Numbered from the stretch's first letter, positions 8,254 to 16,469 are shown. The stretch is 32,979 nt of DNA from Gemmatimonadota bacterium (GCA_003246755.1 QKDC01000024.1:1-32979); one strand, 5' to 3'. Translations and numbers: made by a program. Notes: generated from the sequence alone by a model not told the origin.

Positions 8254-9140
8254 AACGTCACGATCTCCGGGTCGGTGACCATCTCACGCGTGCGGCGCGA
8301 ATCAAGCAGGGGCAACACGGTACCCGAAGTTCGGCTCTGCGCGATGGTGTCCAGGTTGAGTTCCCCGATGATCATCATCTCCTGATTGGGGTTGCCCTCA
8401 GCCAGGATCCCATCGCGCGAGAACGGGAAATCACTGGGAGTGAGAATCGCGGCCTGCCCATAGTTGAGATGGACCGCGGGTACCATGGGCAGCGACCCCA
8501 CGGTGTGCGACTGAATCACGTACATCTGATTCTCGATCGCACGGGCGTGGGCGCAGTACTTGACCCTCAGGAAGCCTTGACGATCGTCGGTGCAGCTCGG
8601 AACGGCCAAGATGTGGGCGTCGAGCTTGGCAGCCTCCCGGGCAATCTCGGGAAACTCGACATCGTAGCAAATGGCGATCGCCATCCGTCCAAACGAGGTC
8701 TCGAAGACTCGAAGTTTGTTCCGGGGTGAGACCTTCCAGTCCTCGGTCTCGAATCGGGTCATGTGGAGTTTACCCTGTACACCGACCGACCCATTCGGCC
8801 CGAACAGGTAGGCCTCGTTGTACACGGTATCGTTGTCCCCGTCATCCTTGACGGGGATCGTACCACCCACCACATAGAGCTGATGCTGGCGCGCGAGACG
8901 TGTGAAGACCTCGAGATAGCGGTCTCGCTGGGCGGCCAGGTCGCGGACTTGTTCCAGGATTGGACGTTTGACATCACCGAGGGTGAGCAGTTGGACCGTG
9001 AAATATTCCGGGAAGACCACCAGATGGCACTTGTAGTCAGCCGCCGTCTCGACCAAAGCCTCAACCTGAGCCTCGAAGTCAACGAAGGTCTTGACGGGCC
9101 GGATGAAGTACTGAAGCGAGGCGACGCGGATACGGTCCAT
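8250..9140 (-). CDS. Carbon-nitrogen hydrolase (nitrilase superfamily)
   Basis: Predicted cytosolic amidohydrolase of 296 residues, a normal single-domain length. The Glu-Lys-Cys triad is intact: Glu45 in VFPEYF, Lys124 in GKLHMTRFE and Cys158 in AICYDVEFPE. The family therefore predicts hydrolysis of a non-peptide C-N bond such as an amide or carbamoyl group. It overlaps the following GNAT gene by 4 bases. It starts about 64 bases after the exonuclease stop with no terminator between, so it may share that transcript. The ribosome site before the ATG is weak (GGGGACCCCC). It resembles the hydrolase half of YhcX-like GNAT/nitrilase fusions; no particular amide substrate can be assigned. Confidence 0.9.
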   Translation of the reverse strand: MDRIRVASLQYFIRPVKTFVDFEAQVEALVETAADYKCHLVVFPEYFTVQLLTLGDVKRPILEQVRDLAAQRDRYLEVFTRLARQHQLYVVGGTIPVKDDGDNDTVYNEAYLFGPNGSVGVQGKLHMTRFETEDWKVSPRNKLRVFETSFGRMAIAICYDVEFPEIAREAAKLDAHILAVPSCTDDRQGFLRVKYCAHARAIENQMYVIQSHTVGSLPMVPAVHLNYGQAAILTPSDFPFSRDGILAEGNPNQEMMIIGELNLDTIAQSRTSGTVLPLLDSRRTREMVTDPEIVTL

Positions 9141-9204
9141 GGGGGTCCCCGAGAATCATGAATGAAAGGAAATGTAGTCGGCAGCGGCAGCCTCTCCCCC
9201 TTGG

Positions 9205-10080
9205 TCAGGGGCGAAGGGTGAGGGCGCGGTCCCACAGGTCCCGTGCGCGGAGCCTGGTTGCGAGCGACTGAAACTCCGGTTGTGGGCCCCGCCACTGAAG
9301 CGTTTCCACGTCGGTGAAGAGGGGTGCCTCCGTGCGAAGGATCGCCAGTTTCCTGAAGAGGTATGCTGACTCGCGACTCGCCTCGAGTGAGGCTGAGAGT
9401 CTCACTGCCCCTCGGACCCGGACATCCCATTCCGCCGACTCCGTTGGGATCGACTCGAGGTGGTGGTATCGAGCGAGCACGGTTGACGCGCTCTTGGTCC
9501 CCCAGCCCTTGATGCCCGGAAAGCCATCGGCCGAGTCGCCCACAAGAGCAAGCCAATCTGGGATGGATGTGGGGAGGATACCGAACTTGGCGTGTACGCC
9601 GGCCTCGTTGCGAACCTCGCGTTGCCGTCGATCGAACTGCACCACTCGATCACCAACGACGCATTGCGCGAGATCCTTGTCCGGGGTGCAAAGGAAGACG
9701 CGCTCGACCCGACTGTCCGCCGCGGCGAGCCTCGCTGCGGAGGCGAGTCCGTCATCGGCTTCGAGATCCGACATCGGCCATACGACCACACCCATGGTCC
9801 GCAATGCGTCCTCCAAGGGGTGGAACTGTCCCCAAAGCGCGGGGTCGATTCCCTCACCGGTCTTGTAGCCGGGCCAGAGTTCGTTTCGGAATGACTCGAT
9901 GACATGATCGGTCGCGACCCCGATGTGCGTGGCGCCGTCATTCAGCATCCCGAGAATTGAGGCCAAGACACCAATGATGGCTCCCACCTCGCGCCCATCG
10001 GTATCGGTGGCCGACGGCATCGCGTAGAAGTGCCGGAAGAGTTCGTAGGTGCCGTCGATCAGGTGGACCTTGAGTGGCAT
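9205..10080 (-). CDS. 5'-3' exonuclease, FEN/Taq-exonuclease-like PIN fold
   Basis: Stand-alone nuclease of 291 residues resembling the N-terminal 5'-nuclease domain of DNA polymerase I. Metal-binding acidic motifs are visible in order: LIDGTYELFR (Asp9), DLEADDG, TPDKDLAQ and GDSADGFPG. The last is followed by the helix-hairpin-helix-like IKGWGTKSAS that grips duplex DNA. Expected role is removal of 5' flaps or RNA primers during replication or repair. There is no polymerase domain; the protein ends after the helical arch and HhH region. It is first gene of a likely minus-strand group with the nitrilase and GNAT genes. The start is ATG with only a distant GAGG. The family is clear, the specific task is not. 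Confidence 0.88.
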   Translation of the reverse strand: MPLKVHLIDGTYELFRHFYAMPSATDTDGREVGAIIGVLASILGMLNDGATHIGVATDHVIESFRNELWPGYKTGEGIDPALWGQFHPLEDALRTMGVVVWPMSDLEADDGLASAARLAAADSRVERVFLCTPDKDLAQCVVGDRVVQFDRRQREVRNEAGVHAKFGILPTSIPDWLALVGDSADGFPGIKGWGTKSASTVLARYHHLESIPTESAEWDVRVRGAVRLSASLEASRESAYLFRKLAILRTEAPLFTDVETLQWRGPQPEFQSLATRLRARDLWDRALTLRP

Positions 10081-10257
10081 CCCGAATTCTGGCCTCGATC
10101 CGCCGAGACCGATAGTCGCCTGCGGTGTTAAGGCGCCTTCATGTACTTCTCACGAGAGGGATACGGGGGCGCGCCGATACTCTCAGGGTAGTCCGGTGAA
10201 GGCTCCGGAACAGGCGCTGACTGGTGGGAGAACCTCAGCAGGGAAGGGGCACAAGGC
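10081..10257. other. Divergent intergenic region before DUF302 gene
   Basis: Spacer of 177 bases between the exonuclease (leftward) and DUF302 (rightward) starts. An AAGGGG ribosome site for the DUF302 gene lies near its right end. I see no convincing promoter pair, repeat or RNA. Confidence 0.35.
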
Positions 10258-10680
10258 ATGTCACATGTGAAGGCATATGGATTGGGCACCGAGGTCGTGG
10301 CGTCATTCGATGTGACGGTCGAGCGGGTGCGCGGTGAATTGGCGAAAGAAGGATTTGGGGTCCTGACGGAGATCGATATGAAGGACACCCTGGCTCGGAA
10401 ACTCGGTGTGGAGTTCAGGCCATACACTATTCTTGGTGCCTGCAATCCACCACTTGCCGCGGAGGCCCTGGCAGCGGATATCGACATCGGATTGCTCTTG
10501 CCCTGCAACCTTCTGATCTACGCGACCGATGACCCCGGAAAGTGTGCCGTCGTCGCCATCGACCCGGTCGCGCAACTCGGCATCACCGGTAACACCGAGA
10601 TCGAACCCTTGGCTCAGGAGGTCCGGGCCAAGCTCGAACGTGTCGTAGATCGCGTCTCCCACGACGTGCGGATCGCCTAG
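10258..10680 (+). CDS. DUF302 family protein
   Basis: Cytosolic protein of 140 residues matching the DUF302 pattern. It has an early segment TVERVRGELAKEGFGVLTEIDM, then YTILGACNPPLAAEAL, then a strand-rich centre (GLLLPCNLLIYA) and VAIDP. The family forms a small alpha/beta fold with unknown biochemical role. It often sits near redox or sulfur-stress genes. Here it is followed 17 bases later by an OsmC-family gene, which supports a peroxide or thiol-related setting (inference). Two cysteines, in GACNPP and LPCNLL, are the conserved-looking ones. The start has an AAGGGG ribosome site about 8 bases ahead. The OsmC gene very likely shares its transcript. Confidence 0.85.
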   Translation: MSHVKAYGLGTEVVASFDVTVERVRGELAKEGFGVLTEIDMKDTLARKLGVEFRPYTILGACNPPLAAEALAADIDIGLLLPCNLLIYATDDPGKCAVVAIDPVAQLGITGNTEIEPLAQEVRAKLERVVDRVSHDVRIA

Positions 10681-10697
10681 CCTTGAGGAGGGGCAGT

Positions 10698-11150
10698 ATG
10701 GAAGACAGCCGGTTCGACCTGACGTTGACCCTCGAAGACCAGTACCGGTTCTCGGTGGGCTTTGATGATGAGACGCTTCCCGAACTGATCCTCGACGAAC
10801 CGTCTCCGCTGGGCCAGGGAAGTGGCCCCAACGCTGCCAGACTCCTTGGTGCCGCGATCGGCAATTGCCTGGGCGCGAGCCTGGTCTATTGTCTCCGCAA
10901 GGCGCACATCGATCTCGAAGGTCTACGGGTTGGTGTCAGTGGGAGCATGACACGCAATGCGAAGGGCCGCATCAGGCTTGGCGCGTTTCGGGTAAAGCTC
11001 GAACCCTCGATACCGGTGGACCAGCACGACCGCATTGGCCGGTGCCTGGAGATCTTCGAGGATTTCTGTATGGTGACGCAGAGTGTGCGAGAAGGCCTCG
11101 ACGTGTCAGTCGCCGTGGAACCCTGTGACGTAGCCGTCAGCGCACGATAG
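10698..11150 (+). CDS. OsmC/Ohr family protein
   Basis: Protein of 150 residues. OsmC/Ohr proteins are thiol-dependent peroxidases using two cysteines. Here Cys57 (GNCLGASL, on the central helix) and Cys124 (EDFCMVTQSV) sit at the expected places, so peroxidase-type activity toward organic hydroperoxides is plausible. The frame opens at a TTG 15 bases earlier. The ATG at 10698 is preferred because GAGGAGGGG lies immediately ahead at good spacing. The 3' end runs 14 bases into the end of the convergent CocE-type gene on the other strand. The substrate and the division between OsmC, Ohr and YhfA-like subfamilies cannot be settled. Confidence 0.85.
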   Translation: MEDSRFDLTLTLEDQYRFSVGFDDETLPELILDEPSPLGQGSGPNAARLLGAAIGNCLGASLVYCLRKAHIDLEGLRVGVSGSMTRNAKGRIRLGAFRVKLEPSIPVDQHDRIGRCLEIFEDFCMVTQSVREGLDVSVAVEPCDVAVSAR

Positions 11151-12897
11151 GAAGGATCAGTCTCGACGGGTGCTCGGCGTCGTGATGCAGGGTGATCAAG
11201 GCGACCTTGCCGGCAGCCGATTCGACCTCGGACTCGCCCGTGTTGAGATTGACCGACATGTGAGGAAGGAACGAGGGAAGCACGACCACCCGGACCCTGT
11301 GCCCCGCCTTGAACCGGTTGGCGGTGAGGAGGTTCGGGAGCGTTAGCCGGTACATCCTTCCGGGCTCCAAAGCCTCCCGCTCCGGACCCCCGTTGCGATA
11401 GCTCGCCCGGATCACATCGAGTCCGGGGCTCATCAGGTTCCACGCCGTTCCATCCGGCGCCACATCGAACAGTCGTACCCAGAGGTCGGTGTCCGGCGCA
11501 TCCACCGACAGGTACACGTCGATCTCGATTGGCCCCACCACCGTGAGGTCTTCCTGGAGTGGTTCCGTCTCGAACCCCAACAGCGCCTCGCGTTCAACCA
11601 ATCCGCGGTAGTCGTGGGCCCCGGCACGCTCGGCATGGGGATCCCGCACCGGATGAGCCGGGTCGGAGCGGAGAGTCGAGACCGCGTGCTTCGCCGTTGG
11701 TGGTTCAGGGGTCAACGTGCCGCCCCGTGCCGCCCCGCCGTGCAGGAAGAGAGAGCGATACTCCGTGCCGGGTAGGGGCCAGGTCTGGCCTGTCTTCCAC
11801 ACCCCGTCGCCGTCGGCCATCACGTAGACCCGCACGGGTGGTTCGCGATCCACCCCGTTCGGAATGTCGCGCACCCAGCGATCCATCCATCGAAGCACAG
11901 TCTCGTCGTAGTCGATGACCGCGGCCGACCCCATGTTCCGTTCGCCGTGCGTCGTCTGCGCCATCGGACCAATACCGTGGGTCCACGGTCCGACGAGGAG
12001 CGCCGTGCGGTCAGTTCCCCCACGGGCTCTGACGAGTCCAGCGAAGTTCTGTGTCGCTCCGGATGGCCCGTACGCTTCGTCGTACCACGCCGAGAGGTTC
12101 AGCACCGCAGCGTTGGTACGTCCCTGCTTGCCATTGAGCTCGGCCCAATCCCACCAGGGGTCGCCAGGGGGGTGGCTCATCCAGTCGTAGTACCAGTCCG
12201 CAATGCCGCGGAGGGCATTCATGGATCGGAGAGGGAGTATGTCGCGCAATCGTTGGCCTTCGGAAGGCCAGGCCTCCCGGGCCTCACGACCCGTGCGTGG
12301 ACCGGGCAGATCCAATCGCACTCGGCGGTCGGGTGCGATGTTGTTCCAGATCCAGGCGACCCAACTCATGTCCCAGACGCCTCCGGAATACCAGAAGTGA
12401 GTGGGTGAGGCGAAGGTCATCGCGGGGACCATCGCCTTGAGATGCGGCGGCCGCTCGATGGCAGCGAGCCACTGGACCGCGCCGGGGTACGAGAGTCCGA
12501 TTGTGCCGACGCGGCCGTCGGACCAGGGCTGCGCCGCTGCCCACTCGATCGTATCGTAGCCGTCGCGGCCTTCCTGTTGATAGGGGAGGAACTCGCCGTC
12601 GGAGGCGTATCGGCCCCGCACGTCCTGGGCGATTACGGTGTACCCCCGCTCGACGGAATGGCGGAACAGGGAATACGTCTCGAAGACCCGCGCTTTGCCA
12701 TAGGGTGTGCGGTAGACGAGAACCGGGAAGGGCCCCGGGCCGTCCGGCCGCCAGATGTCGGCACGGAGGATCACTCCGTCCCGCATCGGGATCGACACGT
12801 TGCTGTCGACGTGGCCGAGCGACGATGCGTCCTGTGCGGTGAGGGGGGCCGCCAATCCGGCGAGCAGAGGGACGAGGAGCAGTCTGGAGGGGCGCAT
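11137..12897 (-). CDS. Secreted CocE/NonD family hydrolase
   Basis: Predicted exported alpha/beta hydrolase of 586 residues, the normal size for CocE / X-Pro dipeptidyl-peptidase S15 proteins. A signal peptide covers about residues 1-21 (LLLVPLLAGLAAPLTAQ), probably cleaved after LTA. The nucleophile is Ser136 in GLSYPG. The N-terminal strand SIPMRDGVILRADIWRP and the C-terminal jelly-roll (PDTDLWVRLFDVAPDG, EPGRMYRLTL, GHRVRVVV) are typical. It would hydrolyse ester or Xaa-Pro amide bonds outside the cytoplasm; peptide versus ester preference is not visible. A TTG 9 bases upstream is in frame, but the ATG is preferred. It lies downstream of the pilin-like gene on the same strand, with a 69-base gap. 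Confidence 0.88.
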   Translation of the reverse strand: MRPSRLLLVPLLAGLAAPLTAQDASSLGHVDSNVSIPMRDGVILRADIWRPDGPGPFPVLVYRTPYGKARVFETYSLFRHSVERGYTVIAQDVRGRYASDGEFLPYQQEGRDGYDTIEWAAAQPWSDGRVGTIGLSYPGAVQWLAAIERPPHLKAMVPAMTFASPTHFWYSGGVWDMSWVAWIWNNIAPDRRVRLDLPGPRTGREAREAWPSEGQRLRDILPLRSMNALRGIADWYYDWMSHPPGDPWWDWAELNGKQGRTNAAVLNLSAWYDEAYGPSGATQNFAGLVRARGGTDRTALLVGPWTHGIGPMAQTTHGERNMGSAAVIDYDETVLRWMDRWVRDIPNGVDREPPVRVYVMADGDGVWKTGQTWPLPGTEYRSLFLHGGAARGGTLTPEPPTAKHAVSTLRSDPAHPVRDPHAERAGAHDYRGLVEREALLGFETEPLQEDLTVVGPIEIDVYLSVDAPDTDLWVRLFDVAPDGTAWNLMSPGLDVIRASYRNGGPEREALEPGRMYRLTLPNLLTANRFKAGHRVRVVVLPSFLPHMSVNLNTGESEVESAAGKVALITLHHDAEHPSRLILPIVR

Positions 12898-12966
12898 CCT
12901 CTCCAATCTACATGCAGCCGCGGGCCTCGGGGGATGGGTCCTGGGTGACGAGGGGCGCTCGGCCGA

Positions 12967-13428
12967 TCAACTCTTCCCGTCGGCCCCCACGATGATGTAG
13001 GTCAGCGTCCCTCCGGCAGAGAAGAACGGAGCCTTGGACCCCAGGTTCATGATCAGCTTTTTCATGAGTTCGGGATCGGTGGACGTGACGGTGACCCCAA
13101 TCATGTACGCCCCGCCACCCAAGCCGAGGTTGTCGAAGTCCAGCGTGTAGTATCCCTTGGAGAAGTTCGAACTCGCCGGGATGTACGGTGCCAATGCCGG
13201 CGGCACGATCCCCGGAGCCCCATCTGGGGGCCACGTTTGGTAATCGCTGTAGTAGTTGTAGGAGCCGATGAGCACACTGCGGAAATCTCCCGTCACCTCG
13301 GCGGCCCGAGCCGTATTCCGCATGTCGTAGAACCGTAACAGCGAAATCCCCGCGAGAATACTCAGAATGATGACCACCGTCATCAACTCGATCAGGGTAA
13401 ACCCCCGTGCGTCGTCGTTGACTCGCAT
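12967..13428 (-). CDS. Type IV pilin / GspG-like pseudopilin
   Basis: Prepilin-like protein of 153 residues. The class III signal is clear: short basic leader, then G-FTLIELMTVVIILSILAGI starting at about residue 10, cut by a prepilin peptidase after Gly. The conserved Glu is at the fifth mature position. The hydrophobic helix runs on into RFYDMRNTARAAEVTGDFR and then a globular part (SYNYYSDYQTWPPDG, ending VGADGKS). Likely a subunit of a type IV pilus or type II secretion pseudopilus assembled in the inner membrane. No assembly ATPase, platform protein or peptidase is in the window. Its start is 3 bases after the stop of the membrane-anchored neighbour, so the two are coupled. Confidence 0.88.
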   Translation of the reverse strand: MRVNDDARGFTLIELMTVVIILSILAGISLLRFYDMRNTARAAEVTGDFRSVLIGSYNYYSDYQTWPPDGAPGIVPPALAPYIPASSNFSKGYYTLDFDNLGLGGGAYMIGVTVTSTDPELMKKLIMNLGSKAPFFSAGGTLTYIIVGADGKS

Positions 13429-13431
13429 GCG

Positions 13432-13941
13432 TTACTCGCCCCGCCTGTTGATGAGGGTGAGAGAGTTGCCGAGGAAGGCCTCTGGAGATGCATCACTCTG
13501 GAAGCCGATCTCGCCAGTGCCAAGCGCGGCGCTCAGACGAAAAGTGGAATCATCCAATCTCGTGTATCGGACCCCGGTGACCATTGATCCCGCCTCGGCA
13601 AGCGAATCAGGCAGTTGGCCGTTGGCGGCCCGATACTGACGTATCCGCTGGGCCTCCCGGAAAAGCATCAATCGCACCGAGGCGTCCTGGATCTCCAACG
13701 GTGGGGGAGCAGGGTCCGGAGTGAAGAACCACGAGGGCCTGGCCGTGAGGATGTACCCCGAACCTCCAACCACCATGCCCGCAAGGATGGCGAGGCCGAT
13801 CCGACCAAAGCGGCTGTTCCGGCGACGGCGTCCTCGTAACTCCGAACGCTCGTTCGCATCTGTCACGGCGGCTTGGGCGGCGCTGAGCAGGTCAATTTTG
13901 CTTTCCGTCCTGGACTTCGCCGTACTCTCGGATTGAGCCAT
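13432..13941 (-). CDS. Membrane-anchored protein with pilin-like periplasmic region
   Basis: Protein of 169 residues not recognised as a named family. A polar cytosolic part of about 45 residues ends in an Arg-rich patch (RGRRRRNSRFGR). One transmembrane helix follows (IGLAILAGMVVGGSGYIL, about 48-66), then a Pro-rich linker and a periplasmic domain. The domain segment EAQRIRQYRAANGQLPDSLAEAG looks like the region after the helix in GspG-type pseudopilins, but there is no prepilin cleavage site (inference). It lies 3 bases ahead of the pilin-like gene, which supports a role in the same envelope structure. The stop of the receiver gene is 62 bases upstream, so one transcript is possible. Confidence 0.7.
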   Translation of the reverse strand: MAQSESTAKSRTESKIDLLSAAQAAVTDANERSELRGRRRRNSRFGRIGLAILAGMVVGGSGYILTARPSWFFTPDPAPPPLEIQDASVRLMLFREAQRIRQYRAANGQLPDSLAEAGSMVTGVRYTRLDDSTFRLSAALGTGEIGFQSDASPEAFLGNSLTLINRRGE

Positions 13942-14003
13942 CGCCGACTACTCCTCGTGTGGAAAACCTCGATCAGGACGACTTGTTAGCAAACCTCGCG
14001 CCG

Positions 14004-14369
14004 TCATTTGTTGAGAAGAACGCCCTGCACCTGTTCGGGAAACTTCATGACATCAATAGGTTTAGTGATGTAGGCACTAAAACCGGCGTCCAGCGCCCGC
14101 TCTTCGTCCCCGACCATCGCATGTGCTGTGAGTGCAATGACTGGAATACGCGATTTGCCGGAACTGTTGAGGGAGCGCAACAGTTCGAAGCCGTCCAATC
14201 CCGGAAGCTGGATATCCATCAGGATGATGTCGGGTTTTGCAGCCTCCACCGCAGCCAGCAGGTGTTCACCATCCCGAATCCCGGTCACCACGTGCCCATG
14301 GAGCTGCAGGACCGCCGTGAAGAGTTTCATGTTGTCGGGGCTGTCCTCAACGATGAGCACTCGGGTCAT
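14004..14369 (-). CDS. Stand-alone response regulator receiver (CheY-like)
   Basis: Single receiver domain of 121 residues with no output domain. The acidic pocket VEDSPDN (Glu8, Asp9), phosphoacceptor Asp52 in LMDIQLPGLDG, Thr81 in ALTAHAM and Lys103 in ITKP are all present, so phosphotransfer should work. The sequence style (EDSPDNMKLF, ALTAHAM) is that of receivers linked to hybrid kinases or phosphorelays. No histidine kinase is encoded in the window, so its partner is elsewhere. A good AGAGGTGG ribosome site precedes the ATG. The gene is divergent from aroA and is followed on the same strand by the membrane-anchored and pilin-like genes, hinting at control of pilus-type behaviour (inference). 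Confidence 0.9.
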   Translation of the reverse strand: MTRVLIVEDSPDNMKLFTAVLQLHGHVVTGIRDGEHLLAAVEAAKPDIILMDIQLPGLDGFELLRSLNSSGKSRIPVIALTAHAMVGDEERALDAGFSAYITKPIDVMKFPEQVQGVLLNK

Positions 14370-14448
14370 GCCACCTCTGGAGTTGGTCAGGGTCTATTAA
14401 GTATTGTTGCTGCAACTACCTAGCCAGGAGCGACGAGGCCGTGGTGAT

Positions 14449-15738
14449 ATGATCGTCGGAGGCAGACACCGGGTGCCTGGAGACAAGAGTCTCACGCACC
14501 GTGCTCTCTTTCTCAGTGCCCTGAGCCAAGGCGAGTCATCGGTGGAAGGTGCATTGACCTCGCTTGATGCCCGGTCCAGCGCGAGCTTTCTCAGGGCGCT
14601 GGGTGTGCAGGTCGGTCCTCTACGATCTGAGCAGCGCTTGCGGATTCGTGCACCGAAGACTCTGGTAGCCCCGAATCGAGTCCTCGACTGCGGGAATTCC
14701 GGGACGACCGCACGGCTCGGGATGGGACTGCTCGCCGCCCAGCCCTTTGCTTCGACCATCGACGGCGATCGCTCGCTCCGGCGACGGCCCATGTTCCGAG
14801 TGGCGGAGCCGCTGCGGGCGATGGGGGCAACGATCTCGACCCCCGAACGGGATGGACTCCCGGTCATGGTGCAGGGTGGCCGTCTCCGGTCGATCGAATG
14901 GGAATTGCCGGTTTCCAGCGCACAGTTGAAGGGGGCAATTCTCCTGGCGGCCCTGGCCGGGGGGGTCCCGGTGCGCGTGCGAGAGCCCGGTGGACGTTCA
15001 CGCGACCACACAGAACGCATGCTCCGGGCGCATGGCTATACGGTCGCCGAGGATCCGGATGGCTGGATCAGCTTTCTCCCAGACGGACAACTCCAGCCCG
15101 GCGCGTTCAGAGTCCCAGGGGACATCAGTTCTGCCGCATTCCTGGTGGGCGCGGCGACCCTCGCCTCCGAAGGTGAACTCCGGCTGGTGGAAGTGGGGGT
15201 GAACCCAACGCGGACCGGATTTCTCGAGGTTCTCCGCAGGATGGGTGGCACGGTCGAGAGCAGCGCGCCGACCGAGTGGACCGGTGAGCCCGTCGCGGAC
15301 TTGGTGGTCCGTCCATCTCGACTCGAGGCGACGGAGGTGGCCGCGCTCGAGATTCCAGGTCTCATCGATGAGGTGCCGCTGCTGGCGGCTTTGGCCTCAC
15401 GGGCGGAGGGAACGACCGTGTTTCGCGAAGTCGGTGAACTCCGGGTCAAGGAGAGCGATCGACTCGCGCTGATCGCCTCGAACCTCAACGCCCTGGGGGT
15501 CGAGGCCTCCGCGGAGGCAAACACGCTCTGGGTGACCGGCACTGATCGGCCTCCGGTCGGCAGGGTGGTCACGGCGGGCGATCATCGGATCGCCATGGCG
15601 TTCGCGATCCTCGGTACGCTCGAGCGCGCGTCTATCGAGATCGACGATCTGCGCTGCGCGGATGTCAGTTTCCCTCGATTTCTCAGTGCGCTCGAGGGCC
15701 TGTACCCAGATCACCATCCCGGACTACGAGGGCTCTAG
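14449..15738 (+). CDS. aroA: 3-phosphoshikimate 1-carboxyvinyltransferase (EPSP synthase)
   Basis: Cytosolic shikimate-pathway enzyme of 429 residues, joining shikimate-3-phosphate and phosphoenolpyruvate. Key motifs occur in order: PGDKSLTHR (Lys13), CGNSGTTARL (82-90), DGDRSLRRRPM, GDISSAAFLVGAA, IDEVPLLAA (Asp308), RVKESDRL (Lys334, Glu335) and GDHRIAMAFAI. The frame opens earlier at a TTG (14404), but the ATG at 14449 has GAGG about 10 bases ahead and leads straight into PGDKS as in relatives. Only 4 bases separate it from cmk, and rpsA follows, an arrangement common in bacteria. Expression with the cell's growth genes is therefore likely. Confidence 0.95.
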   Translation: MIVGGRHRVPGDKSLTHRALFLSALSQGESSVEGALTSLDARSSASFLRALGVQVGPLRSEQRLRIRAPKTLVAPNRVLDCGNSGTTARLGMGLLAAQPFASTIDGDRSLRRRPMFRVAEPLRAMGATISTPERDGLPVMVQGGRLRSIEWELPVSSAQLKGAILLAALAGGVPVRVREPGGRSRDHTERMLRAHGYTVAEDPDGWISFLPDGQLQPGAFRVPGDISSAAFLVGAATLASEGELRLVEVGVNPTRTGFLEVLRRMGGTVESSAPTEWTGEPVADLVVRPSRLEATEVAALEIPGLIDEVPLLAALASRAEGTTVFREVGELRVKESDRLALIASNLNALGVEASAEANTLWVTGTDRPPVGRVVTAGDHRIAMAFAILGTLERASIEIDDLRCADVSFPRFLSALEGLYPDHHPGLRGL

Positions 15739-15742
15739 CAGG

Positions 15743-16441
15743 ATGAATCGAGTCATTGCAGTTGACGGTCCGGCCGCTTCGGGTAAGTCGAGCACTGCCG
15801 CGGCCGTCGCGAGGCGGCTGGGCTTCTTGCACGTCGATTCGGGGGCACTCTACCGAGGCGCAACCACGGTCGCCCTGGACTTGGGGGAGAGCGCGTCGGC
15901 GGATGACATCATCACGGCTGCGGAGCTACGCGGCCTGGGTTTTCGCGTGGTGGGAGATGCCGTGGTGCTCTACCTGGATGATTCACCCCTCGGGGAGCGT
16001 CTACGTGACGCCGATGTCACAGGCGGAGTGTCGGCGGTGTCGGCACTTCCCGGCGTCCGCCGTTGGGTGAACAGGAGCCTGCGAGCCCTCGCAACACCAG
16101 ATCGAACCCTCGTCGTGGACGGCCGGGACATTGGGACCGCCGTATTCCCCGATGCTCCGCTCAAGGTGTTTCTCGACGCGGCACCCGAGGTTCGGGCCCG
16201 GCGCCGGCTGATTCAACGTGACCCGGCGTTGGAGGATCTGGGACCGGCCACCGTATCGGCGGAAGCCGATCGGCTCAGGAGGAGGGATGAGGCCGATGCG
16301 TCAAGAACCGCGGATCCACTCAAACCTGCTCACGATGCCATCCGCATCGATACGGCCAATCTCACCTTCGAGGAGCAAGTGGACATGATTCTGGAGTTGA
16401 TCAAGGACGCGGCCTTGCACCTCGGGCCCTCCGCCGGATAG
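15743..16441 (+). CDS. cmk: (d)CMP kinase
   Basis: Cytidylate kinase of 232 residues, phosphorylating CMP and dCMP with ATP. The Walker A loop GPAASGKSS (residues 9-17) is followed by HVDSGALYRG. The central DGRDIGTAVFPDA and the lid arginines (RARRRLIQRD, DRLRRRDEADASR) are present. The frame begins further upstream inside aroA. The ATG at 15743, right after AGCAGG, gives the standard start NRVIAVDGPAASGK. It is 4 bases from aroA and 87 bases from rpsA. Length and motifs leave little doubt. Confidence 0.95.
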   Translation: MNRVIAVDGPAASGKSSTAAAVARRLGFLHVDSGALYRGATTVALDLGESASADDIITAAELRGLGFRVVGDAVVLYLDDSPLGERLRDADVTGGVSAVSALPGVRRWVNRSLRALATPDRTLVVDGRDIGTAVFPDAPLKVFLDAAPEVRARRRLIQRDPALEDLGPATVSAEADRLRRRDEADASRTADPLKPAHDAIRIDTANLTFEEQVDMILELIKDAALHLGPSAG

Positions 16442-16448
16442 TTTTCTT

Positions 16449-16469
16449 GGCTCCGGAACAGCCGGAGTC
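16449..16469 (+). promoter_or_regulatory. Stem-loop in the rpsA leader
   Basis: GGCTCCGG / CCGGAGTC (8 pairs, one G-T) closes a 5-base loop just after the cmk stop. No T-tract follows, so it does not look like a terminator. S1 genes in other bacteria are controlled by their own protein at leader structures, so this may be an autoregulatory or mRNA-stability hairpin (inference). Confidence 0.4.

Noticed and set aside
10128-10508. Minus-strand open frame opposite DUF302
   Set aside because: Ser/Arg-rich shadow of the DUF302 gene without ribosome site or domain.
14370-14448. Promoter pairs in the AT-rich receiver-aroA spacer
   Set aside because: Several TA-rich hexamers occur on both strands, but none has a correctly spaced -35 partner, so no box is called.
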